This document shows, piece after piece, positions 26,796-34,548 of a stretch of DNA of 53,406 nucleotides. Location: assembly GCA_937129145.1 (NCBI GenBank), contig CAKZMU010000013.1, forward strand, positions 1-53,406, given 5' to 3'. Every line of letters begins with the position of its first letter. Within the stretch, counting starts at the first letter, position 1. Source of the stretch: an uncultured Lacinutrix sp. GTDB taxonomy: Bacteria > Bacteroidota > Bacteroidia > Flavobacteriales > Flavobacteriaceae. Made by a program: the position numbers and the translations under genes. Under the pieces are notes generated by a model. That model was not told the origin of the DNA. It saw only the letters and a list, made by a program, of their open reading frames with translations, and did not search any database.

Positions 26796-28049
26796 ATGAA
26801 ACACGTATTTATTGTTGCTATCTTTTTGCTGAGCATTGCCTGTAATACCAAAAATGAAGATCAGAAAAAGTTAGATTTTGTGGAGTTTGACTTTCATTTT
26901 GATACAGAGTCAAATGAGATGCCTTACAATTTTTCTTCATATTGGGATACCTTTCCTACATTTGTCGATAGAACAGCATGGGAATTTGCCAAAATCGGAA
27001 ACATAGAAAGGATGCATGAGATTTGGGATACGAAAGAATCAATTGAAATTGGACTTACGCAGGAACAACGAGATAGTTTTGGCTTCTACAAAGCAATGAA
27101 TGCAATAGATTACATATTGAATGAAGCTGAAGAGCACCAAGTAGTCATCATAAATGAAGCTCATCAAATGCCCCAACATCGAATTTTTACCACTCGACTA
27201 CTTGAAGGACTCAAAAGTAGAGGCTTTAAGCACTTAGGAATGGAAGGATATTCTAATACGCCACAAGCAGATTCAATTATGCAAGCCAATGGTTATCCTA
27301 TTCTTGATTCTGGATATTATACACAAGAACCTCAATATGGCAATTTAATAAGAACTGCCTTTGATATGGGGTTCAATATATTTGGGTACGAAAGCAGTGG
27401 ACATAATAATGGGAAGGAAAGAGAAATTAATCAAGCCCGGAATATTGAATCCTATCTAAATCGATACCCCAACGAAAAGATTTTAATTCATTGTGGTTTT
27501 GATCATGTGTACGAAGGAGATATGCCTAACAGTTCTATGGGTTGGGGAAAGGCAATGGCAGGGAGATTGACGGAATTTACAGGAATTGACCCATTAACCA
27601 TAAGTCAGACAATTTATTCTGAAAAGGGTAACAGAGATTACGAAAACTCGTATTATCAGATTACAGATCTAGAAAGACCTAGTGTTTTTGTCAATGAATC
27701 TGGTGAGCTATTTGGTCAGCAACGAAAGGAAACCTCTCTTGATTTACCTCCTATGGGCACATTCAGGTATGACATAGCAGTTTTCCATCCAAGAAGTAAA
27801 AAGTACGATCGTCCGCAATGGATGGTGTATGGTGATCGTAAAGAAGTGGAAATATCATTTGTTGAAGAAAATATCCAGTGCCCATGTTTGGTACTTGCCT
27901 ACAAAAAAGGTGAGAAAGTCGGCAAAGCCGTTCCTTATGATATACAAGAGACGGATGATAAGAGGGCTACATTAGTTTTGGATAAATCCGACTTTGAAAT
28001 TGTCATATTGAATCAGAAGAATATAGCCCTAAAAGCTGAATTTAACTAG
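26796..28049 (+). CDS. Lipoprotein of the EreA/ChaN/TIKI-like superfamily (tentative)
   Basis: A 417-residue protein with a lipoprotein-type signal (IFLLSIACNTK, Cys16). The central part reads VVIINEAHQMPQHRIFTTRLLEGLKSRGFKH... and later EKILIHCGFDHVYEG. A Glu-x-His near a strand, a following charged helix and a second His recall the erythromycin esterase/ChaN/TIKI superfamily, where such residues bind metal or haem or perform catalysis. Residues from about 300 form a beta-rich tail. The family call is from pattern alone. The gene lies in a small island between a relic exporter start and a palindromic element, and its wording has a slightly higher GC than nearby genes, so recent acquisition is plausible. 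Confidence 0.5.
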   Translation: MKHVFIVAIFLLSIACNTKNEDQKKLDFVEFDFHFDTESNEMPYNFSSYWDTFPTFVDRTAWEFAKIGNIERMHEIWDTKESIEIGLTQEQRDSFGFYKAMNAIDYILNEAEEHQVVIINEAHQMPQHRIFTTRLLEGLKSRGFKHLGMEGYSNTPQADSIMQANGYPILDSGYYTQEPQYGNLIRTAFDMGFNIFGYESSGHNNGKEREINQARNIESYLNRYPNEKILIHCGFDHVYEGDMPNSSMGWGKAMAGRLTEFTGIDPLTISQTIYSEKGNRDYENSYYQITDLERPSVFVNESGELFGQQRKETSLDLPPMGTFRYDIAVFHPRSKKYDRPQWMVYGDRKEVEISFVEENIQCPCLVLAYKKGEKVGKAVPYDIQETDDKRATLVLDKSDFEIVILNQKNIALKAEFN

Positions 28050-28192
28050 GCATCATAGCAAAAACTTTAATTTCAAATCCTAATAATGGTGAATGGTCAG
28101 AGTGGAGTACAAATCCTCTTAATCAAAAGCCATTGATTTTTATGGGATGGGAGATATGGTGGTATAGATTAATTAATCCAAATAAAGAATAG
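28046..28192 (+). pseudogene. Orphan 3' coding fragment (48 codons)
   Basis: Immediately after the lipoprotein gene an open frame runs to a TAG at 28190-28192 with no start codon. It reads ...LISNPNNGEWSEWSTNPLNQ and ends in GWEIWWYRLINPNKE. The Trp-rich, low-bias amino-acid make-up looks like real protein sequence. It appears to be the tail of a deleted gene. I do not recognise the family. It ends ten bases before the palindromic element. Confidence 0.55.
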
Positions 28193-28201
28193 AGTCACCA
28201 C

Positions 28202-28335
28202 ACATAACAACGTATAACGCTCATTGCTGCAGTCGTTTCCATCGGAATGATTCGCGGAAGCGAAAAATGATAAATTTTTAAGTAACTTTAAATCTAAATA
28301 CAGCGCAACGAAGCGTTATACAATACCGTTAAACG
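28202..28335 (+). repeat. Long imperfect palindrome with attC-like layout
   Basis: Left end TAACAAC then GTATAACGC (28212-28220); right end GCGTTATAC (28313-28321), then GTTAAAC (28328-28334). The nine-base inner arms are exactly complementary, and the right outer box fits the GTTRRRY core of integron attC sites. Between them lie CATTGCTG and CAGCGCAACG, which also pair imperfectly, plus a small TTCGCGGAAGCGAA hairpin. No integrase is in the window, so a link to integrons is only an analogy. Confidence 0.6.
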
Positions 28336-28378
28336 AAATTACCCAAAAACGCTCTAAAAAAATCCAAAACCTATTCCC

Positions 28379-28386
28379 TACCTTTG
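28379..28386 (+). promoter_or_regulatory. -7 promoter element of the DEAD-box gene
   Basis: TACCTTTG fits TAnnTTTG exactly and lies 33 bases before the start codon. No -33 TTTG is seen at normal spacing. Confidence 0.5.
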
Positions 28387-28419
28387 CAGTCTTACTAAGA
28401 TTGAAAATAACAACATTAT

Positions 28420-29661
28420 ATGTCCTTTAAAGACCTAAAACTCAACAAACCTTTATTACGCGCCATTGCCGAATCTGGATATGACAACCCTACCTTGGTG
28501 CAGGAAAAAACCATTCCGTTAGTATTGGACAAAAAGGATGTGATTACCTCAGCGCAAACAGGAACTGGAAAAACAGCTGCTTTTGCGTTGCCTATTTTAC
28601 AGTTATTGTTCGATTATCAAGACGCACCAAAAAAAGGAAAGAAAATAAAGGCATTAATCGTAAGTCCTACACGAGAATTGGCAATTCAAATTGGTTCTAA
28701 TTTTAAAACTTATGGTAAGTACACAAATTTACGTTCTGCAGTTATTTATGGTGGTACATCCATAGAACCTCAAAAAGATATTTTAGCGAAAGGCATTGAT
28801 ATTTTAATCGCCACTCCAGGACGTTTATTAGACTTGCATAAACAAGATTTAGTAAACCTTGATTACATTCAAATTTTGGTGTTAGATGAAGCCGATTTAA
28901 TGCTGGACATGGGCTTTATAGACGATGTTAAAAAGATTGAACGCTTATGTCCCGAAACCAAGCAAACCTTATTGTTTTCGGCAACCATACCTTATAAAGT
29001 TGAACAACTGGCAAACACTATTTTAAAAGACCCTGAACGCATTGAAGTGACACCAAACGCTTCCACCTCTAAAAACGTAAATCAGGCATTATATTATGTG
29101 CCTAAGCGCAATAAAATAGAATTGTGTTTGCACTTGCTACGTAATACCATAAAAGGCAATATCATTATTTTTAGACGCACCAAATTTGGTGTAGATAAGT
29201 TAGAACAAACATTACTTAAAAATGGCTATAAAGTTGCGAGTATTCATGGGGATAAAATACAAAACGACCGACAAAATGCCCTAGCAAATTTTAAAATGAA
29301 TAAAGTCAATATTTTAATTGCTACAGATGTCGCTGCTCGTGGTATTGATATCGACAATCTAGATGCGGTTATCAACTTTGATTTGCCAAATGTACCTGAA
29401 ACTTATGTTCATCGCATTGGAAGAACAGCACGAGCTGGAAACAAAGGTGTGGCGCATTCATTTTGTTCGGCAGATGAAAAGTCGTATATAAAAAGCATCC
29501 AACAACTTATTAATTTACAATTGGATATTATTGACGACCATCCATATCCTTTAGACCCAAAAGCAAAACCTGTAATTCATAAATCTAAAACACCAAAAAG
29601 TAAGCATAAAAAAGGGCGTAAAAGTCAAGCCTCCAAAAAGAAAAAGAAGCGTTGGTATTAG
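28420..29661 (+). CDS. DEAD-box RNA helicase
   Basis: A 413-residue ATP-dependent RNA helicase of the RhlE-like group. All core motifs are seen: the Q motif region (GYDNPTLVQEKTIPLVL), AQTGTGKT (motif I), PTRELA (Ia), TPGR (Ib), DEAD (II), SAT (III), ARGIDI (V) and HRIGRTAR (VI). The C-terminus is a short lysine-rich tail (KSKHKKGRKSQASKKKKKRWY region), a non-specific RNA-binding extension. Likely roles are ribosome assembly, cold growth or mRNA turnover. The MOSC gene follows 22 bases later on the same strand. Confidence 0.95.
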   Translation: MSFKDLKLNKPLLRAIAESGYDNPTLVQEKTIPLVLDKKDVITSAQTGTGKTAAFALPILQLLFDYQDAPKKGKKIKALIVSPTRELAIQIGSNFKTYGKYTNLRSAVIYGGTSIEPQKDILAKGIDILIATPGRLLDLHKQDLVNLDYIQILVLDEADLMLDMGFIDDVKKIERLCPETKQTLLFSATIPYKVEQLANTILKDPERIEVTPNASTSKNVNQALYYVPKRNKIELCLHLLRNTIKGNIIIFRRTKFGVDKLEQTLLKNGYKVASIHGDKIQNDRQNALANFKMNKVNILIATDVAARGIDIDNLDAVINFDLPNVPETYVHRIGRTARAGNKGVAHSFCSADEKSYIKSIQQLINLQLDIIDDHPYPLDPKAKPVIHKSKTPKSKHKKGRKSQASKKKKKRWY

Positions 29662-29683
29662 GTTATCAATTTTATAAAATAAA

Positions 29684-30358
29684 GTGAGTAACTTAGTTGC
29701 TCAAAAGTCAACACACACATTGAAAATACTCTCTACCAACATAGCAAAACCAGGATTTGTTACCATTAATGGTAAAACCCAACGCACTGGTATTCATAAA
29801 AAGCCAACCACACAACCTATTTATCTTGAAAAAGAAAATGTAAGAGGCGATGAAGTCACTAACCGAAAGGTACATGGAGGCATCTATAAAGCTTGCTATT
29901 TATTCTCAGCAGATAATTATCCTTATTGGAAAAATTTATACCCGCAATTAAATTGGGAATATGGCATGTTAGGTGAAAACCTAACCGTTGAAGGTTTAGA
30001 TGAAACCCAATTACACGTAGGAGATATTTATAAAGTTGGAGATGCACTTATACAAATAACACAACCTAGAGAACCTTGTACCACGTTTGCTGCTAAAATG
30101 GGAACCTTAGGTATCATGCAACAATTTGCTAATCATGGCAAACCTGGTACTTACGTACGTGTTTTAGAACAAGGAAATGTTACTGTTGGAGACACTTTTG
30201 AGCTTGTTGAAAAAGCTAAAAACAGCATCTCTATTGCTGATTTTTTTAGACTGATTTTTGATAGAGAAAAAAACCAAGAGCATTTGCAATTAATTATCAA
30301 TAATGAAGCAATTCCTTTATATAAAAGTGTACAACTGGCTAGATTTCTCAAAAAATAA
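29684..30358 (+). CDS. MOSC-domain protein (YiiM-like)
   Basis: A 224-residue protein with the MOSC beta-barrel fold: KILSTNIAKP...GIHKKP near the N-terminus, the DEVTNRKVHGGIYKACYLFS core, GENLTVEGLDE, and the Cys-containing ITQPREPCTTFAAKMG. The conserved Cys is the presumed sulfur carrier or cofactor ligand. YiiM-like relatives reduce N-hydroxylated bases with molybdenum cofactor in enterobacteria; activity here is unknown. The first possible start is the GTG at 29684. A TTG at 29720 would give the family-typical beginning LKILSTNIAKP and may be the real start. The stop overlaps the MFS gene start in TAATG. Confidence 0.85.
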   Translation: MSNLVAQKSTHTLKILSTNIAKPGFVTINGKTQRTGIHKKPTTQPIYLEKENVRGDEVTNRKVHGGIYKACYLFSADNYPYWKNLYPQLNWEYGMLGENLTVEGLDETQLHVGDIYKVGDALIQITQPREPCTTFAAKMGTLGIMQQFANHGKPGTYVRVLEQGNVTVGDTFELVEKAKNSISIADFFRLIFDREKNQEHLQLIINNEAIPLYKSVQLARFLKK

Positions 30359-31563
30359 TGACAACTACTGTTAAACTAGGCCTCAAAGAAAACTGGCAAC
30401 AATTTACCATTCTGGTTATTGTCAACGCCTTTGTTGGTGGTATGGTTGGGTTGGAACGTAGTATCTTTCCTCAATTTGCAGAAATTGAGTTTGGAGTTGC
30501 TACAACCTCAGCTGTGTTATCTTTTATCATTCCTTTTGGCATTACAAAAGCCTTAGCCAATTATTTTACAGGACGGTTAGCCAACAAATTCGGACGAAAA
30601 AAGCTATTGATTTTTGGATGGATTATTGCATTGCCTATTCCGTTTATTCTAATCTATGCTAACCATTGGAATTGGGTAGTGTTTGCTAATATTTTATTAG
30701 GAATAAGTCAAGGTTTTACATGGAGCAGTACCATTGTGATGAAAATAGATTTGGTAGGTGAAAAAAATCGTGGTTTAGCCATGGGACTCAATGAATTTGC
30801 AGGCTATTTTGCTGTAGGTATCGTTGCTTTTTTAACTGGTTATATTGCCGATACTTATGGTATTACACCATATCCTTTTTACTTAGGAATTGGTATTGCC
30901 ATTATTGGATTATTGTGTTCCATTTTCTTGGTAAAAGACACAAGGGTTTTTATGCAAAAAGAACATACCACCAATACAACAGAACAGTTATCCAACGTAT
31001 TTATAGAAACATCATTTAAGAACAAAACATTAAGCTCTATAACACAAGCTGGATTGGTCAATAATTTAAATGATGGGATGATTTGGGGATTATTACCAAT
31101 GGTATTACTATCACTAAATTATTCTACTGAAAACATTGGGATTATTGCAGCTATCTACCCTACCGTTTGGGGATTAGGACAATTATTTACAGGAAAAATG
31201 GCAGACCATTATAATAAAAAAGCCATGTTGTTTTGGGGAATGTTGTTACAAGGTATTGCCATACTCTTAATTCCATATAGCGAAGGTTTTTATGAGTTGG
31301 CAATTATTTCGGCGCTTTTAGGTTTAGGAACTGCGATAGTCTATCCAACTTTTTTAGCTGCTATTGCAGATGCCACAACACCAACCCAACGCGCTGAAAG
31401 CATTGGGTCTTTTAGATTGTGGCGTGATTTAGGCTATGCCTTTGGTGCAATTATTTCAGGCATTGTAGCAGATGTTTTTGGTATGGACTATGCCATTTTA
31501 CTTATTGGGTGCATTACTGTTTTATCGTCGTTGGTTATAAAGGTTCGAATGCCAAAACAGTAA
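30358..31563 (+). CDS. MFS transporter
   Basis: A 401-residue inner-membrane protein with about 12 hydrophobic helices in two halves. The loop between helices 2 and 3 reads GRLANKFGRKKLL, the signature of the major facilitator superfamily, and the equivalent in the second half is GKMADHYNKKAML. The substrate is not evident; the sequence looks like a drug- or metabolite-efflux type. Its start overlaps the MOSC stop by one base, so translation is coupled. The pairing MOSC-MFS suggests, without proof, a role in handling a toxic N-hydroxylated or similar compound. Confidence 0.88.
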   Translation: MTTTVKLGLKENWQQFTILVIVNAFVGGMVGLERSIFPQFAEIEFGVATTSAVLSFIIPFGITKALANYFTGRLANKFGRKKLLIFGWIIALPIPFILIYANHWNWVVFANILLGISQGFTWSSTIVMKIDLVGEKNRGLAMGLNEFAGYFAVGIVAFLTGYIADTYGITPYPFYLGIGIAIIGLLCSIFLVKDTRVFMQKEHTTNTTEQLSNVFIETSFKNKTLSSITQAGLVNNLNDGMIWGLLPMVLLSLNYSTENIGIIAAIYPTVWGLGQLFTGKMADHYNKKAMLFWGMLLQGIAILLIPYSEGFYELAIISALLGLGTAIVYPTFLAAIADATTPTQRAESIGSFRLWRDLGYAFGAIISGIVADVFGMDYAILLIGCITVLSSLVIKVRMPKQ

Positions 31564-31574
31564 GTCCTCAATTT

Positions 31575-32213
31575 TTATTCAAATTTCATTTCAAAAAGGA
31601 GATAATGTTTAATGCCAAATTTCTTTCCCCAATTTTCTATGTCTTTACCACTTGTACCAACTTCGCACCAAGATTTTGAACCATCTTCTCTTTCGTATGG
31701 TAAAATATAAGCTAACAAATAGAATTTTTTATTGTAATCTATTTCTAATTTACTTTCATCTGCCAAATTTCTTAAACTATATTCATCAGATTCGATTGCA
31801 TCAAATTCTCTTGTAAATCCAATTCTACCAATCTTAAAAGTCAATTTCAATTTATTTTTATAAGTCAATTTCGAAATAACTTTTAAATTAAAAAGAGTGT
31901 CATTTATTTTTTGAAATTGTTCATAGGATAGCTTTTTACTATTAACAATGGTAGTATCTCTTACAATTTTACCATCCCAAATCTCTTTAACAGTCAAATG
32001 ATAACTTTTTCCTTTTAAATCTGTTCCTGAAAACTTAATTTTCATGTAATCTATACCTTCAAAACTTAGAACATCCCTCACCTCTTCTATATTTGATGAA
32101 TATTCAGTTTCCATTTTTAATCCTTTTGGGTTGTCGAAATCCACTTGGCTTTCTTGTGCTGTTGTTGCTCCGAAGCAAGCTAATGCTACGGCTAATGCTG
32201 TTAGTTTTTTCAT
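31575..32213 (-). CDS. Hypothetical exported protein
   Basis: A 212-residue protein with signal peptide MKKLTALAVALACFGATTAQ. I do not recognise the mature part, which is mostly beta-strand with many charged residues (LKGKSYHLTVKEIWDGKIV, LTYKNKLKLTFKIG). It is the last gene of a four-gene block that starts with an ECF sigma factor: sigma (33869), membrane partner (33382), an exported protein (32217) and this one, with overlaps of 17 bases and a final gap of three. It is therefore likely to be under that sigma factor and to act in the envelope. Confidence 0.65.
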   Translation of the reverse strand: MKKLTALAVALACFGATTAQESQVDFDNPKGLKMETEYSSNIEEVRDVLSFEGIDYMKIKFSGTDLKGKSYHLTVKEIWDGKIVRDTTIVNSKKLSYEQFQKINDTLFNLKVISKLTYKNKLKLTFKIGRIGFTREFDAIESDEYSLRNLADESKLEIDYNKKFYLLAYILPYEREDGSKSWCEVGTSGKDIENWGKKFGIKHYLLFEMKFE

Positions 32214-32216
32214 AAT

Positions 32217-33398
32217 TTAATTTTTGTTTATTGTTTTGATTGAATCGTTATGTGAATAAATGATACCATTGACAATATCAAAAAAGATGTGTCCAGAGAT
32301 TTTCTCTTCTGGCTTTGATGGTTTAGACATTAGTAAATTACGTTGTTTACTTTTAGGCTGCATTGTAATTTCAGAATTATCATCGCCAAGTAAATTTCTA
32401 GTATTGTAACCAATCACTTCTAGACTATGGTTTAAGTCTGGATAGTAAAAATGAATTTTTGAGTATTCAGAAAATAGATTAAACCGTTGAAAATTCTCAG
32501 CCCAATTATAAAAAAAATACTCGCTATTAAAGTCTGTAATTTTATTCCCTTTTCCTAATTCACCAATTTCTATTTTAGAGAATTCAGATTCAATATCTAC
32601 ATTATTTAACTTTGTTATTAAAGCCTTAAAAACCCTATCAGTTTCTAGTTTTCCTCCAGAAATTTCATTTGCAACCAATAAAGAATTATTAATTTTTATT
32701 TCATTTTTTGGGTTGTCTATTTTATTAATATAAAGTCTTCCATAATCTAAACGAATGGATAGTTGATTGTCAAATTCGTCATGAAAATTTAGCAAACTGC
32801 CTTTAGCAACAATTTTAAGACTAATGTTCTTTGGAACTTTAATTATAAAAATTCTTTTAAAATTTCTTCTGTTTTCACTTTTGACCGCTTTTTTTAGATA
32901 CTTTTCTTTTCGTTTTAAATCATTAGCATACGTTATTTTTGCACGTTCTTCAAAAAAAGATTTGTACGATTTAATTTCTGTGATTTCATTTGAAATATCT
33001 GCTTTTAGTTTTCTAGATATTGTTTTTGTAGTATCCTTTTTCGCATATAAGTGTCTGTCTAATGAAAAGGCAGTAATATGATCGAGACCAACAGGCTTTT
33101 TATTATTTGGATATTTCTTTATAGTTATAAAATTGTTTTCTTGAGTCGCTTCAATTCTTGTACTATCTAATATTCGTTTATGGTCTTTTTTAGGTAATTT
33201 AATAAAATTGATATCATAATCTATATGAATATTATCATCTGGCGAAACAACAAATTTCACCGAACCGTCAGGTATCTCAATATATGCAGTTGTATTTTTA
33301 TCTGTTTTAAAACTTTTAGAGAAGACCTTAACATTTTGTGCTAAAACCGTTTGCATTGTGATGAGCAATACAAACAGAAACTTATATTGTGTTTTCAT
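32217..33398 (-). CDS. Hypothetical exported beta-rich protein
   Basis: A 393-residue protein with signal peptide MKTQYKFLFVLLITMQTVLAQ. The mature part begins YIEIPDGSVKFVVSPDDNIHIDYD and is rich in short beta-strands with repeated LxVxxxxSxL patterns. This vaguely resembles the DUF4097-type surface beta-helix proteins often found next to ECF systems, but I cannot confirm it. The start overlaps the upstream membrane-partner gene by 17 bases, so they are one operon. A lysine-rich segment (RKLKADISNE...KRKEKYLKKAVKSENRRNFKR) in the middle is unusual for an exported protein. Confidence 0.6.
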   Translation of the reverse strand: MKTQYKFLFVLLITMQTVLAQNVKVFSKSFKTDKNTTAYIEIPDGSVKFVVSPDDNIHIDYDINFIKLPKKDHKRILDSTRIEATQENNFITIKKYPNNKKPVGLDHITAFSLDRHLYAKKDTTKTISRKLKADISNEITEIKSYKSFFEERAKITYANDLKRKEKYLKKAVKSENRRNFKRIFIIKVPKNISLKIVAKGSLLNFHDEFDNQLSIRLDYGRLYINKIDNPKNEIKINNSLLVANEISGGKLETDRVFKALITKLNNVDIESEFSKIEIGELGKGNKITDFNSEYFFYNWAENFQRFNLFSEYSKIHFYYPDLNHSLEVIGYNTRNLLGDDNSEITMQPKSKQRNLLMSKPSKPEEKISGHIFFDIVNGIIYSHNDSIKTINKN

Positions 33399-33885
33399 GC
33401 TGTTCGTTTTTTTGATTTAATATTTTAATGTGTTCTTGTATATCTTTTAAAATTTTAAGTCGTGTTTGTAGGTTATCTACCAAACTTTCCAAGATTAAAA
33501 TGTTGTTTGTGTCTATTTTAAATGCTTTAGAAATTTCTTTATAATCGGCATCTAATTCGTCTAGCTTTTTTTCAAAACGCTTAATTAGTTTTTCATCATT
33601 AGTTATAGCCAAAAAATTTCGCCATTCTGTTTCAATACTGCTGAGATATTCGGCTTCAACCTGTGCAATAATTTGCGAAGGCTTTTCAATAGTTTCTTTT
33701 TTTAATAACGGGTAAATAAACACTAAACCAATTATGAATATTGCTGCAACCTTTAACCATAAATAATTATGCAACTTTGGCTTTTTTTGAGATTTAAGCT
33801 TTTTAAAAAAATCTTCTCTGTGGTTTTTAGGAAGTATTTTTAAATTATTTTCATCTTTAAACAGCTTTCTAATATCCTGTTCCAT
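33382..33885 (-). CDS. Putative anti-sigma-like single-pass membrane protein
   Basis: A 167-residue protein with a basic cytoplasmic N-terminal part (about 1-42), one transmembrane helix at about 43-61 (YLWLKVAAIFIIGLVFIYPLL) and a helical periplasmic part with a predicted coiled coil near the C-terminus (RLKILKDIQEHIKILNQK). No zinc-binding HxxxCxxC anti-sigma motif is seen. It overlaps the ECF sigma gene by 17 bases, as anti-sigma factors commonly do, so the role is inferred mainly from position and topology. Confidence 0.6.
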   Translation of the reverse strand: MEQDIRKLFKDENNLKILPKNHREDFFKKLKSQKKPKLHNYLWLKVAAIFIIGLVFIYPLLKKETIEKPSQIIAQVEAEYLSSIETEWRNFLAITNDEKLIKRFEKKLDELDADYKEISKAFKIDTNNILILESLVDNLQTRLKILKDIQEHIKILNQKNEQHENTI

Positions 33886-34417
33886 ATCTCTTTTCTTTTA
33901 AAAGTTCTTGTAATTTTATGCGTCCGCGTCGTAAATGTGTCCTTGATGTTTTTATTGGTATAGCCAATATTTGCGAAATTTCTTCGTGGTCATAACCTTC
34001 AAATAAATACAGTTTCACAACTATTTTGTGCTTTTCGTTTAATTGTTCAACATGCTCAATAATTTGGTCTTTTGTTATTTGAGAGCTAAAATTCCAATCT
34101 TCGTCGTCTATAATTTGCAAATCTTCAACTTCAGTATTAACCAGTTCTAGTTTTCTTTTCTTTAAATAATCAATGCTTTGGTTTATGATGATGCGTTTTA
34201 ACCAAGCTCCAAAAGTAAAATCTGGCTTATAGTTTTTAATATTTAAAAATGCTTTTAAAAACCCTTCTTGCATCACGTCTTTTGCATCTTCATCATTTTT
34301 AACATATCTACAAACCACATTATACATAGCATTGCAATAGTTATCATAGAGTTGCATCATGCATTTTTCGTCATTTTTTATACATCCTACAATAAGAGTT
34401 TCTATGTTAGATTTCAT
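33869..34417 (-). CDS. ECF-type RNA polymerase sigma factor (first system)
   Basis: A 182-residue sigma-70-family extracytoplasmic-function factor. Region 2 is seen as LYDNYCNAMYNVVCRYVKNDEDAKDVMQEGFLKAFLNI...FGAWLKRIIINQSIDYLKKR, and region 4 as KIVVKLYLFEGYDHEEISQILAIPIKTSRTHLRRGRIKLQ. These regions bind the -10 and -35 elements. It heads the operon 34417-31575 with a membrane partner and two exported proteins. The upstream region holds a possible ECF-type promoter (GTGAAACC-N15-CGTT), suggesting autoregulation. Confidence 0.93.
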   Translation of the reverse strand: MKSNIETLIVGCIKNDEKCMMQLYDNYCNAMYNVVCRYVKNDEDAKDVMQEGFLKAFLNIKNYKPDFTFGAWLKRIIINQSIDYLKKRKLELVNTEVEDLQIIDDEDWNFSSQITKDQIIEHVEQLNEKHKIVVKLYLFEGYDHEEISQILAIPIKTSRTHLRRGRIKLQELLKEKRYGTGY

Positions 34418-34446
34418 TTATTTTGGTTAGTGCTTTCAAAATTAAA

Positions 34447-34473
34447 AACGAATAAAAAATTAAAAGGTTTCAC
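34447..34473 (-). promoter_or_regulatory. Possible ECF-type promoter of the first sigma operon
   Basis: Minus strand: GTGAAACC (plus 34466-34473), 15-base spacer, then CGTTTTTA starting at plus 34450. The AAC in the -35 and CGT in the -10 are typical of ECF promoters. The start codon is 30 bases further on. Only one instance, so weak. Confidence 0.35.
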
Positions 34474-34494
34474 TTTTTGAATAGATAAATTAAA

Positions 34495-34532
34495 AGTAAC
34501 TGTTTACTTTCTTTATAAAGTCATTATCTTTA
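34495..34532 (+). promoter_or_regulatory. Promoter region of the 34549 membrane-protein gene
   Basis: Two readings overlap. AGTAACT (34495-34501), 18-base gap, GTCATT (34520-34525) resembles the TGTAACC-N17-GTCATA pair at 36853-36945. TATCTTTA (34525-34532) is seven of eight to TAnnTTTG. Either could drive the gene at 34549. Confidence 0.4.
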
Positions 34533-34548
34533 AAGAAATAATAAGTAA

